Shown here in pieces: positions 1 to 7,133 of a stretch of 64,000 bases of DNA. The DNA comes from an uncultured Pseudomonadota bacterium (GTDB lineage Bacteria; Myxococcota_A; Bradymonadia; Bradymonadales; Bradymonadaceae). Both the position numbers and the translations under genes were made by a program. The notes beneath the pieces were generated by a model. The model was given only the letters and a program-made list of their open reading frames with translations. It ran no database searches and was not told the DNA's origin. The stretch is from the NCBI GenBank assembly GCA_913057905.1, contig CAJXPB010000005.1, positions 124,001-188,000 of the forward strand, in the 5' to 3' direction. Every line of letters begins with the position of its first letter. Within the stretch, counting starts at the first letter, position 1.

Positions 1-390
1 CACATTCCGGGGCAACTCTTTCCGGTCAACCCCTTCGCGGTCGAGCGTGTGGATCGGCTGTTTGCCATCAACGAGCGTTTGATTTCGGTGATGGAGACGG
101 CCGTGGGCCCGGTGGGCGTGGTGAAGGTCGGGGCCACGTGTGTCGGACGGATTACACTGACGCCCGACGGGCTGCCGCCTATCCAGACCAATCAGCCGCG
201 ACAGTCGCGTCGACGATGGGATATCGACGATGGGGTGGAGCTGGCGGCGGGCGACGAGCTTGGCGTCTTTAACCTCGGTTCGACGGTGATTTTGCTGCTG
301 GGCGACGATTCGTTTCGGTTCGAGCCCGCCCTCGAGCGCGGCGACTCCCTCCGGTTTGGCGAACGTCTCGGCGAGTGGCCCGAACGATAA
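1..390 (+). CDS. psd: Phosphatidylserine decarboxylase, C-terminal fragment
   Basis: Carboxy-terminal part of phosphatidylserine decarboxylase, the membrane-associated pyruvoyl enzyme that converts phosphatidylserine to phosphatidylethanolamine. The window opens inside the gene, so the amino-terminal part is missing; the frame is open from base 1. Visible conserved elements are LFPVNP (fragment residues 6-11), the NER triplet near residue 25, the KVGATCVGRI strand, and GVFNLGSTVILL. In this family self-cleavage at the Gly-Ser bond of the LGST motif (fragment residues 92-95) creates the pyruvoyl group. The intact LGST suggests an active enzyme. A GTG at 49 lies inside the conserved domain and is not a credible start. 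The order of motifs matches the family well. Confidence 0.93.
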   Translation, partial: HIPGQLFPVNPFAVERVDRLFAINERLISVMETAVGPVGVVKVGATCVGRITLTPDGLPPIQTNQPRQSRRRWDIDDGVELAAGDELGVFNLGSTVILLLGDDSFRFEPALERGDSLRFGERLGEWPER

Positions 391-459
391 TCCTTGTCGA
401 TCCAAGATCGCTCCGATATTCTCTTCGTGTAGTCATTCTCTACGACGGGACCCAGTTCA

Positions 460-1908
460 GTGTCGGATTCCGCGGAACACCCAAAAGGGGCAGATGATTC
501 AGACGCCGCCGAATCGGAGGAACCCTCCGGCGGCGACGAAACGGTTCCTTCGGCGGCGGTCGTCACGCCCGCCGGCGGTCACGACGCGGTCGATGCGTCC
601 GATGACGAAGGGGGCTCGGCGTCCGACGTGCGGACCAGTGAAGAGCGCGTCGACGACGAACGGGCCTTTCAGGATACCGAGCGCTCCGTAGAGACCGTTC
701 GCCCCGATGTGGACGATGATGTCGATGATCCGGCGTTGCAGACCACGCAGATGGAGGCCGTCGACCGGGAATCGCTCGAACGCGAGGGGCAATTTGATCA
801 GCTCGAACAGACCCTGCCGCTACTGAGCGGACGTCTGGCACCCGATATCGTCGTGCGTCCTCCGGAGGTCATCGTCGAGACGTGGCATCGAGGCCTTCCC
901 GGAGAGGGCGAGGGATCGGAGGAGTCCGCGCCCGCCGAGCCCGAAACCGATATCGAGGCATCGGCCCGTGCCCGGGCCCAGACCCCCGCCCAGGCCGAGA
1001 TTCCGACCCCGCCGCCCCACGCCATCGGGTCGGCAGCCGAAGATTCGAGCCCACCGCTGCCCAAAGAACCCAAAGAAGCGCGACAGATCGAACAAGCTGT
1101 CGACGAGGCCAGCGGCGAAGGCATCGATGCCCCTGGACTCGTCGAGGCGACGGCGGCCGACTCCGAGCAGGAGTGGGTGGCCGACGCATTCGGCGAGGAA
1201 TTTTTGATGACCCGGCCGGCGGGCATCGACAATCGAACCGCCGCCGACGTCGAATTCATGGTCGACTCACTGGAGCCGGCCGAAGACGACCTGGTATTCG
1301 ACCTCGCCTGCGGATGGGGACGCCACGCCATCGAGCTGGCCGACCGCGGACTCCGAGTGGTCGGATTGGACCTGTCGCGACCGCTGCTGGAGCGGGCCCT
1401 CCACGACGCCCGGGAGCGCAATGTCGCCGTGAAATTCATCCACAGCGACATGCGGAACATCGATTTCGAAGGGATCTTCGACCACTGCGTCTTCTGGGAC
1501 ACATCGTTTGGCTACTTCGGTGAAGAGGCCAATCTGGGCGTCCTGCAGCGGGTCTATCGGGCCCTGAAGCCGGGAGGCTCCCTGCTGCTCGACGTGGCCA
1601 ACCGAGATCATGTGCTCCGCGACATGCCTCATCGGGTCTGGTGGCAGGGCGAGGAGTGCATCTTCCTGGAGGAAGGCGAGCTCGACTTCCGTACCAGCAA
1701 ACTACATGTCAATCGGTCCTACATCTTCGAGGATGGGCGGAGCCCCATCGAACAGGACTACTACGTGCGTCTGTACAGCGCCCACGAATTGGCGGGCATG
1801 CTGGGCCGGATCGGGTTTGAAGTGGAGCAATTGAGTGGCGGGACCCACTATCCCGGGTATTTCCTGGGCGTCGATTCGCCCAGAATTATCTTGCATGCCG
1901 TCAAGTAG
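460..1908 (+). CDS. Class I SAM-dependent methyltransferase with long acidic N-terminal extension
   Basis: 482 aa, GTG start, weak ribosome-binding site. The C-terminal half is a Rossmann-fold methyltransferase: motif I is DLACGWGRHA (about residues 281-290), followed by the acidic strand end GLDLS, a motif-II-like HSDMRNI, and LKPGGSLLLDV. The substrate is not identifiable; small-molecule methylation is the family norm. Residues 1 to about 235 are low-complexity, rich in Asp, Glu, Ser, Pro and Ala, and probably disordered. Such a long extension is unusual for a stand-alone methyltransferase. The gene follows psd by about 70 bases and may be co-transcribed. It ends two bases from the convergent lipoprotein gene. 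Methyltransferase assignment is firm; target unknown. Confidence 0.85.
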   Translation: MSDSAEHPKGADDSDAAESEEPSGGDETVPSAAVVTPAGGHDAVDASDDEGGSASDVRTSEERVDDERAFQDTERSVETVRPDVDDDVDDPALQTTQMEAVDRESLEREGQFDQLEQTLPLLSGRLAPDIVVRPPEVIVETWHRGLPGEGEGSEESAPAEPETDIEASARARAQTPAQAEIPTPPPHAIGSAAEDSSPPLPKEPKEARQIEQAVDEASGEGIDAPGLVEATAADSEQEWVADAFGEEFLMTRPAGIDNRTAADVEFMVDSLEPAEDDLVFDLACGWGRHAIELADRGLRVVGLDLSRPLLERALHDARERNVAVKFIHSDMRNIDFEGIFDHCVFWDTSFGYFGEEANLGVLQRVYRALKPGGSLLLDVANRDHVLRDMPHRVWWQGEECIFLEEGELDFRTSKLHVNRSYIFEDGRSPIEQDYYVRLYSAHELAGMLGRIGFEVEQLSGGTHYPGYFLGVDSPRIILHAVK

Positions 1909-1910
1909 TG

Positions 1911-2450
1911 CTACTGCACGACCTTCTCGTCATCGATCTTGTCGACGAGAAGGAGGCCCGACTCCGAGGCCGCGAATCCCTGAGCCATCTTCTTGTATGA
2001 GCCGACGAAGACGTGTTCGTCGCCCGCCTTCAGGTTCGCCTTCTGTGCGAACTCGTCGGTGAATCCGACGACCATCAGTTGCCGGTCGGCTCCCTTCTTC
2101 TTGTCCTCGATGAAGAGGTACGGCTTGGAGCAGGACTCGCCGCGTTGTTTGGCGCGAGCGGGATCACACGGTTCGGAGACATCGGTGATGACACCGCGCA
2201 CCTTGACCTTCGAGTCCAGATGTTGACCCCGGTGTGCGATCAGACCGCGCACCCGAAAGGTGCCGTCGTCGTTTTTCTCGGGGATCTCGAGGTCAGAGGC
2301 GGGCGGCGGCTCCGGAAGATCCACATTCGCCGCCGGCTCCTCCTCGGCGGCTTTGGTCGATTCCGAATCGGCGTTTTGACCCGAATCGCAGCCGACAGCC
2401 GGTAGGGCGAGTGCCAGGATAACCGCGGGTATCCAAACTCGACGTATCAT
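1911..2450 (-). CDS. Lipoprotein with possible OB-fold domain
   Basis: 179 aa. It opens with a signal peptide of basic residues and a hydrophobic core ending in a lipobox (LPAVGC, Cys at about residue 21), so it should be lipid-anchored after export. An acidic Pro/Glu linker follows. The rest (about residues 60-175) contains RVRGLIAHRGQHLDSKVKVRG, a CDPARAKQRGESC segment with two Cys, and short beta-strand-like stretches. The pattern of an altered-residue beta barrel (VKVRGVITDVSE, YLFIEDKK, LMVVGF) resembles small periplasmic OB-fold proteins, but I cannot name a family. It sits three bases downstream of the helicase gene on the same strand and is probably co-transcribed with it. Function unknown. 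Confidence 0.75.
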   Translation of the reverse strand: MIRRVWIPAVILALALPAVGCDSGQNADSESTKAAEEEPAANVDLPEPPPASDLEIPEKNDDGTFRVRGLIAHRGQHLDSKVKVRGVITDVSEPCDPARAKQRGESCSKPYLFIEDKKKGADRQLMVVGFTDEFAQKANLKAGDEHVFVGSYKKMAQGFAASESGLLLVDKIDDEKVVQ

Positions 2451-2453
2451 GGT

Positions 2454-4586
2454 TCAGCTCCGGGCGGGTTCGGCCGTCAGTGTGGTGTCCTCGTAGTCTT
2501 GGTTGTTCAGTGCGTTGATGACGTCGTAGAAGAAGTCTTCGCGCACCTCGATGAAGCTGTACCGGCTCTTGACCGTGATGTTTCCGAAGTCCTCTTCGCT
2601 CATGCCGGACATGTAGCAGAGCATCTCGCGCAGTGCGTTGGCGTCGTCGAAGTAATCGCGGCCGACGTCCATGTACATCTTGGACATTTCGACATCGCCG
2701 ACGTCGGCCGAGACCGACTCTCCGTCATCCTGTCCGCCTTGATCGTCGTGTTTTGCCTGCTGCTGTTCAGACGACCCACTCGCTTGATCGGCCTGCGCTT
2801 CGCTGTGGTCATCGTTTCGGCGGCGGCGACGTCGGTGGCCCGAGTCCGAGGACTGGTCCTGAGTATCGGAGGTCGACGCCGGCTCGGATTTCTGCGGCGA
2901 ATCGGCGGTGTCCGACGAGGACTTGCGTCGTTTCCGCCGGTGGCTCGTCTCGCCGCTGCTTCCGCGGCTCGATTTGCGGCCGTCGTCGGTCGAGTCGGCC
3001 GATCCGTCGGCCTCGGTGGATTCAGACCCTTCGTCTGAAGGCTCCGATCGAGTCTCCTCTGGCTGGGTCTCCTTCGAGCGACTTTTCTTGGGAGAGTCTG
3101 CTTCCGGGGTGCGCTTTGGCTTGGAGGGCTTGGCGCCTCCGTCACCCTTGCGCAACGCGTCGGGCAGGGAGGTCAGGGCGTCTCGGACGTCGTCGCGTCG
3201 GAGAACCGTCTCGGCGAGCCCAAGAAGGCGGGCGACGAGCATCTTGCGGTCGAATCCGAGCTCTTCGTCATCGTTGTTCAGAAGCACCTCGGCCATCCCC
3301 AGCTTGGCGCCCCAGGGCAGGTGGTCGATCTCGTCGAGGCGTTCGGGCAACTGCTTGAGGGCCTCGCGCTCCTGAGAGGTCAGCAACTCATCGGACGTCG
3401 GAAGCTCGCGCTCGTGGAACTCGATGTCGTAGAGCTTGCGCAGCTGCATGTAGATGGGCAGCTCGGCGGGGGCGACCAGGCTCAGAGCGCGGCCCTGTTT
3501 GCCGATTCGACCCGTGCGTCCCGTTCGGTGTACGTAGACCTCGACGTCGTTTGGTAGCTCGTAGTTGATGACGCATTCGAGGTCCGAGATGTCGATTCCG
3601 CGGGCTGCCACGTCGGTGGCGATCAGGAAGTCGAGCTCCCCCTCGCGGAGCGCGCCAAGCGTCTTCTCGCGCTCTTTTTGCGGAAGGTCGCCGTTGAGGA
3701 CCCGTGCGTCGTAGCCGTACTCGCTGAGCGCTTCGGTCAGCTCGAAGGTCTGCTGGCGAGTGTTGGCGAAGACGATGGCATTTTCGGGTGCCTCGTACTC
3801 CAGGATGCGCACCAGGTCTCGGACCCGGCGTCGTCCGTCGACTCGAAAGATCTCGTGGCGCACGGTCTGGGCGGCCACGGAGTCCGACGACAGGCTGATG
3901 TATTCGGGATAGAAGAGAATGTTGCCGGCCAGCGACTTGATGGCCTCGTTGACCGTCGCCGAAAAGAGCAGGCTCTGGCGTTCCTCCGGCAGGAAGTCGA
4001 CGATGTTTTCGACCTCCTCACGGAAGCCCATCGACAGCATCTCGTCGGCTTCGTCGAGGGCAAAGAACTGAACGTCATCGAAGCTGATCTTGCCCTTCTT
4101 GAGCAGATCGAGCAGCCGACCCGGCGTGGCGGCCACGATCTGGGCGGTCTTCAGAGCCTTGTACTGCTTCTCGTAGCTCGTGCCGCCGTAGATGGCCGTG
4201 GCGTTGAGTCCCTTGTGCTTGCCGATGTCTTCGAATTCTCGGCAGACCTGTTTGGCCAGCTCGCGCGTCGGTGCCAGCACGACGACTTCGACTCGCCCGG
4301 GATTCGGGTCGAGCATCTCGACGACGGGAATGGCACAGGCGGCGGTCTTTCCCGTTCCGGTCTGGGATTGGACGATCAGGTCGATGCCCGCCAGAATCAG
4401 CGGGATCGCCTCGCGCTGACAGGAGGTCGGAGTCTCGTATCCGATGGCCTCGAGCGACTCGAGCACTTCGTCGCTGAGGTAGAAATCGTCGAAGCTGTCC
4501 TTTTCCGGGACGTCGACGGTAGAGGAAAGATCGGCGCCGGAGGCGGATTCTTCGAGCGAGGTGGTATCGATGTCGTCGACGGTCAT
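2454..4586 (-). CDS. DEAD-box ATP-dependent RNA helicase (DeaD/CsdA type)
   Basis: 710 aa cytoplasmic RNA helicase, likely acting in ribosome assembly, mRNA turnover or cold response as DeaD/CsdA proteins do. All core motifs are visible: Q motif with preceding Phe, SQTGTGKT (Walker A), PTRELA, GG, TPGR, DEAD, SAT, and HRTGRTGR (motif VI). After the two RecA domains (about residues 30-400) comes a long low-complexity stretch (about 470-630) rich in Ser, Asp, Glu and Arg/Lys. The last 75 residues resemble the DbpA-type RNA-binding domain found at the end of DeaD and DbpA proteins. The disordered stretch is longer than usual. ATG start at 4586; the downstream lipoprotein follows closely. Confidence 0.93.
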   Translation of the reverse strand: MTVDDIDTTSLEESASGADLSSTVDVPEKDSFDDFYLSDEVLESLEAIGYETPTSCQREAIPLILAGIDLIVQSQTGTGKTAACAIPVVEMLDPNPGRVEVVVLAPTRELAKQVCREFEDIGKHKGLNATAIYGGTSYEKQYKALKTAQIVAATPGRLLDLLKKGKISFDDVQFFALDEADEMLSMGFREEVENIVDFLPEERQSLLFSATVNEAIKSLAGNILFYPEYISLSSDSVAAQTVRHEIFRVDGRRRVRDLVRILEYEAPENAIVFANTRQQTFELTEALSEYGYDARVLNGDLPQKEREKTLGALREGELDFLIATDVAARGIDISDLECVINYELPNDVEVYVHRTGRTGRIGKQGRALSLVAPAELPIYMQLRKLYDIEFHERELPTSDELLTSQEREALKQLPERLDEIDHLPWGAKLGMAEVLLNNDDEELGFDRKMLVARLLGLAETVLRRDDVRDALTSLPDALRKGDGGAKPSKPKRTPEADSPKKSRSKETQPEETRSEPSDEGSESTEADGSADSTDDGRKSSRGSSGETSHRRKRRKSSSDTADSPQKSEPASTSDTQDQSSDSGHRRRRRRNDDHSEAQADQASGSSEQQQAKHDDQGGQDDGESVSADVGDVEMSKMYMDVGRDYFDDANALREMLCYMSGMSEEDFGNITVKSRYSFIEVREDFFYDVINALNNQDYEDTTLTAEPARS

Positions 4587-4679
4587 AGACTCAAGCGTGT
4601 GGCAAAGAGGTGAAGAATAGTAGGTTTGACGGGCGTATCTGACACCAGTTGGCCCGAAAGATCAAGTCATGGACGCCAA

Positions 4680-5159
4680 CTAAGTGTCGTCTTCGACGTG
4701 CCCAAGGATCTGAAGTGCGGCTTGTCGGGCATCGGGATCGAGTGAATCGAGGGCGTCGCGCGCGTCGTCGGTCAGGTGTTGAGCGTCGGCCGGTTCGGGT
4801 GTTGTCGGCGACGTTTCTCCCCCGGATTCGAGTCCGTCGGCGTCACCTTGCTCGGTCTTCTCGTCGAAGTCCTGAGGACGGGCGTGGAACTCGATGCCCT
4901 CGACGCGAACCGGCAACAGCTCGTTGAGGCGGCCGACGAAGCGTCGGGGATACCTGCTCAATTCTTCGGCCCACTGCTCCGACGGGACCGCGATGTGTAA
5001 GGTCGTCTCGTCGCCCCATTGGAGTGGCCGCGTCTTGTCGGCGAGTTCCCGGCCGAGGACGGTCTCCCAGACCTCCTCCAGGAGTTCGACGCTCGGCTGC
5101 CAGTCCTCCCGCTGATCGGCCCATTCTTGAAAGATCTGTCTGAGCAGGGGTTTGAGCAT
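4680..5159 (-). CDS. DciA-like protein (DUF721)
   Basis: 159 aa. The first 95 residues fit the DUF721 family: a Trp-containing helix (VWETVLGRELADKTRP), a strand pair with LHIAVPSEQWAEEL, then LNELLPVRVEGIEFH. In bacteria lacking DnaC or DnaI, DUF721 proteins named DciA load the replicative helicase DnaB; that role is inferred from the family, not shown here. The remaining 60 residues are acidic and probably disordered, ending with a short helical segment. No replication genes are adjacent. The gene is divergent from rpmI, with 212 bases between them. Confidence is high for the domain and moderate for the function. Confidence 0.8.
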   Translation of the reverse strand: MLKPLLRQIFQEWADQREDWQPSVELLEEVWETVLGRELADKTRPLQWGDETTLHIAVPSEQWAEELSRYPRRFVGRLNELLPVRVEGIEFHARPQDFDEKTEQGDADGLESGGETSPTTPEPADAQHLTDDARDALDSLDPDARQAALQILGHVEDDT

Positions 5160-5371
5160 GGGCCCGATCGACGTAGAGGGATGCGCTGTGCAGCCGCGCC
5201 CACTGATAGGCCGGCTGCGCGGTGGCGGTCAAGCGCGGGTCGCCCGCGTGGGACTCTTTGAGGGCCCGGTCGACCGGCGGAGTGCCCTTGAAATCGGAAA
5301 CGACGTTGTGTATGTCCACTCGTCGCTCATGCCGCGCAGGCGAGAGTTACTGTATCAAACGGGAGGCACTG

Positions 5372-5572
5372 ATGCCGAAAATGAAGACACGAAAAGCTGT
5401 CGCGAAACGGTTCAAAAAGACGAGTTCCGGCAAGTTCAAACACCGGAAAGCCTACCGTTCGCACATCCTGACCAAAAAGCGTAAGAAGCGGAAGCGCCAG
5501 CTTCGCCAGGACGGTTACCTGGACGAAAGCGAGCAAGCCAAGAAAGTCGACAAGATGCTTCCGTACGAATAA
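5372..5572 (+). CDS. rpmI: 50S ribosomal protein L35
   Basis: 66 aa, very basic ribosomal protein L35 of the large subunit. The start [15 protein letters not shown] is canonical and is preceded by a strong GGGAGG ribosome-binding site at 5361-5366. This rules out the longer upstream reading frame. The [15 protein letters not shown] segment and the KKRKKRKRQ cluster are typical. The C-terminal tail is slightly acidic ([18 protein letters not shown]). rplT follows after 36 bases, the usual arrangement. infC, which usually heads this operon, is not present upstream in the 212-base gap or the neighbouring dciA-like gene. Confidence 0.97.
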   Translation: MPKMKTRKAVAKRFKKTSSGKFKHRKAYRSHILTKKRKKRKRQLRQDGYLDESEQAKKVDKMLPYE

Positions 5573-5608
5573 GCAACGTTCATTGTTGGATTACACAGAG
5601 GATCACCC

Positions 5609-5962
5609 ATGCCACGCGTCACTCGAGGCAGCAAGGCCCGCCAACGACGCAAAAAGATCTTGAAGCAAGCCAAGGGCTACTACGGTGGCCGGCACCGCTA
5701 CTTCAAGCTCGCCAAAGAAACCGTCCACCGGGCCTGGCAGTATCAATACAGGGACCGGCGCCGCAAAAAGCGCGACTTCCGGCGCCTGTGGATTACCCGA
5801 ATCAACGCCGCCGCCCGCCAGAACGGCATGAACTACAGCCAGTTTATGGGCGGACTGGGCAAAGCCGGTGTGGAGCTGAATCGAAAGATGTTGGCTCAGA
5901 TCGCCGTCTTTGACCCGGAAGGCTTCGAGCAGATCGTGGAGATCGCTCGCGAAGAAGTCTGA
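5609..5962 (+). CDS. rplT: 50S ribosomal protein L20
   Basis: 117 aa, normal length for L20, which binds 23S rRNA early in large-subunit assembly and in many bacteria also represses its own operon. The start [19 protein letters not shown] is canonical, as are [26 protein letters not shown] and [10 protein letters not shown]. An intrinsic terminator follows at 5992-6020, so rpmI-rplT can form a transcription unit with partial read-through into pheS. Autoregulation by L20 on the rpmI leader is possible in principle, but I could not identify a pseudoknot site. Confidence 0.97.
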   Translation: MPRVTRGSKARQRRKKILKQAKGYYGGRHRYFKLAKETVHRAWQYQYRDRRRKKRDFRRLWITRINAAARQNGMNYSQFMGGLGKAGVELNRKMLAQIAVFDPEGFEQIVEIAREEV

Positions 5963-5991
5963 ACGCCGCAGCGGAATCGACGACCGGACAA

Positions 5992-6020
5992 CCCCGCCGT
6001 GGCGCTCACGGCGGGGTTTT
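5992..6020 (+). terminator. Intrinsic terminator between rplT and pheS
   Basis: A 9-bp perfect stem pairs CCCCGCCGT (5992-6000) with ACGGCGGGG (6008-6016) around a 7-base loop, followed by TTTT. It lies 30 bases after the rplT stop and 18 bases before the pheS start. It may therefore act either as the terminator of the ribosomal operon or as an attenuator in the pheST leader. No leader peptide rich in Phe is evident. Confidence 0.85.
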
Positions 6021-6038
6021 GTATTGAAAGGATGGGTC

Positions 6039-7070
6039 ATGGATGTACAGGAGTTTCAGTCGCGGCTCGAATCGCTCGAAGCCGACGCCGTCGACCGACT
6101 GGCCGAGGCCGAGACCGAAGATGAGATCATCAAGGTCAAGAATGCCTTTTTGGGGCGCAACGGCGAGGTCCAGGAGTTGATGGGGATCCTGCGGGAGCTT
6201 CCCGACGAGGACAAGCCCGTCGCCGGCCGTGCCGCCAATGGCTGCAAAGAGGCGATCCAGGAGGCCTACGAAGATCGGCTCGAGGCCCTGGAGGCCGAAC
6301 AACTGCGCCGCCAGATCGCCGAGGAGGCCGTCGACGTCACGTTGCCGGCCCGCCGACCGGATCCGGCGAGTCCGCATCCGGTGACCCGCACGATGCGCGA
6401 GCTGACCGACGTGTTCGTCGACATGGGTTTCGGCGTCGCCGACGGGCCCGAAGTCGAAGAGGACTTCTACAATTTCGAGGCCCTCAATTTCCCGAAGGAC
6501 CATCCGGCCCGGGACATGCAGGATACCTTCAAGATGGTCGACGGCCGGGTCCTGCGCACCCACACCACCCCGCTTCAGGTGCGTTCACTTCTGGCCTACG
6601 AACCACCCGTCCGACTGGTGGCGCCGGGGCGAGTGTACCGCTGTGACTCGGACCTGACTCACAGCCCGGTCTTCCACCAGGTCGACGGGTTTCTGGTCGA
6701 CCACGACATCACGTTCTCCGACCTGAAGGGAACCCTCAACCACTTCGCCGACGAGGTCTTCGGCGAGGAGACGCCGGTGCGCTTTCGGCCGAGTTTCTTT
6801 CCGTTCACCGAACCGAGCGCCGAAGTCGACATCGGGTGCATCTTCTGCGAGGGCGCCGGATGCCGGGTCTGCGGAGACACCGGGTGGCTCGAGATCCTGG
6901 GAGCGGGAATGGTCGACCCGAATGTCTTCGAGTCGGTGGGAGTCGATCCCGAGGTCTACTCGGGATTCGCCTTCGGCATGGGCGTCGAACGGGTGGCCAT
7001 GCTCAAGTACGGGATCGACGACATCCGCCTTCTGTATGACAACGACGTACGGTTCCTGCGCCAATTCTGA
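6039..7070 (+). CDS. pheS: Phenylalanyl-tRNA synthetase alpha subunit
   Basis: 343 aa class II aminoacyl-tRNA synthetase subunit; with PheT it forms the alpha2-beta2 enzyme charging tRNA-Phe. An N-terminal coiled-coil region (about residues 1-90) precedes the catalytic domain with HPVTRTMRELTDVF, motif 2 around GRVYRCDSDLTHSPVFHQV, and motif 3 in FAFGMGVERVAMLKYGI. The chosen ATG at 6039 gives the family-typical start MDVQEFQSRLESL; an in-frame upstream extension would run through the terminator hairpin and is rejected. The CEGAGCRVCGDTGW insertion provides four Cys, as seen in several PheS proteins. pheT begins 63 bases downstream. Confidence 0.96.
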   Translation: MDVQEFQSRLESLEADAVDRLAEAETEDEIIKVKNAFLGRNGEVQELMGILRELPDEDKPVAGRAANGCKEAIQEAYEDRLEALEAEQLRRQIAEEAVDVTLPARRPDPASPHPVTRTMRELTDVFVDMGFGVADGPEVEEDFYNFEALNFPKDHPARDMQDTFKMVDGRVLRTHTTPLQVRSLLAYEPPVRLVAPGRVYRCDSDLTHSPVFHQVDGFLVDHDITFSDLKGTLNHFADEVFGEETPVRFRPSFFPFTEPSAEVDIGCIFCEGAGCRVCGDTGWLEILGAGMVDPNVFESVGVDPEVYSGFAFGMGVERVAMLKYGIDDIRLLYDNDVRFLRQF

Positions 7071-7133
7071 TGCGGTGCCCCAAGCCCGGATGATGGTGTA
7101 GACGTAGTTTCTGTGTGACCGAGGCTGAAGACC

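Noticed and set aside
4843..5319. Alternative minus-strand gene covering the dciA-like gene and its leader
   Set aside because: Only its first 50 or so residues are outside the DciA frame and they match no family; the DUF721 frame explains the rest.
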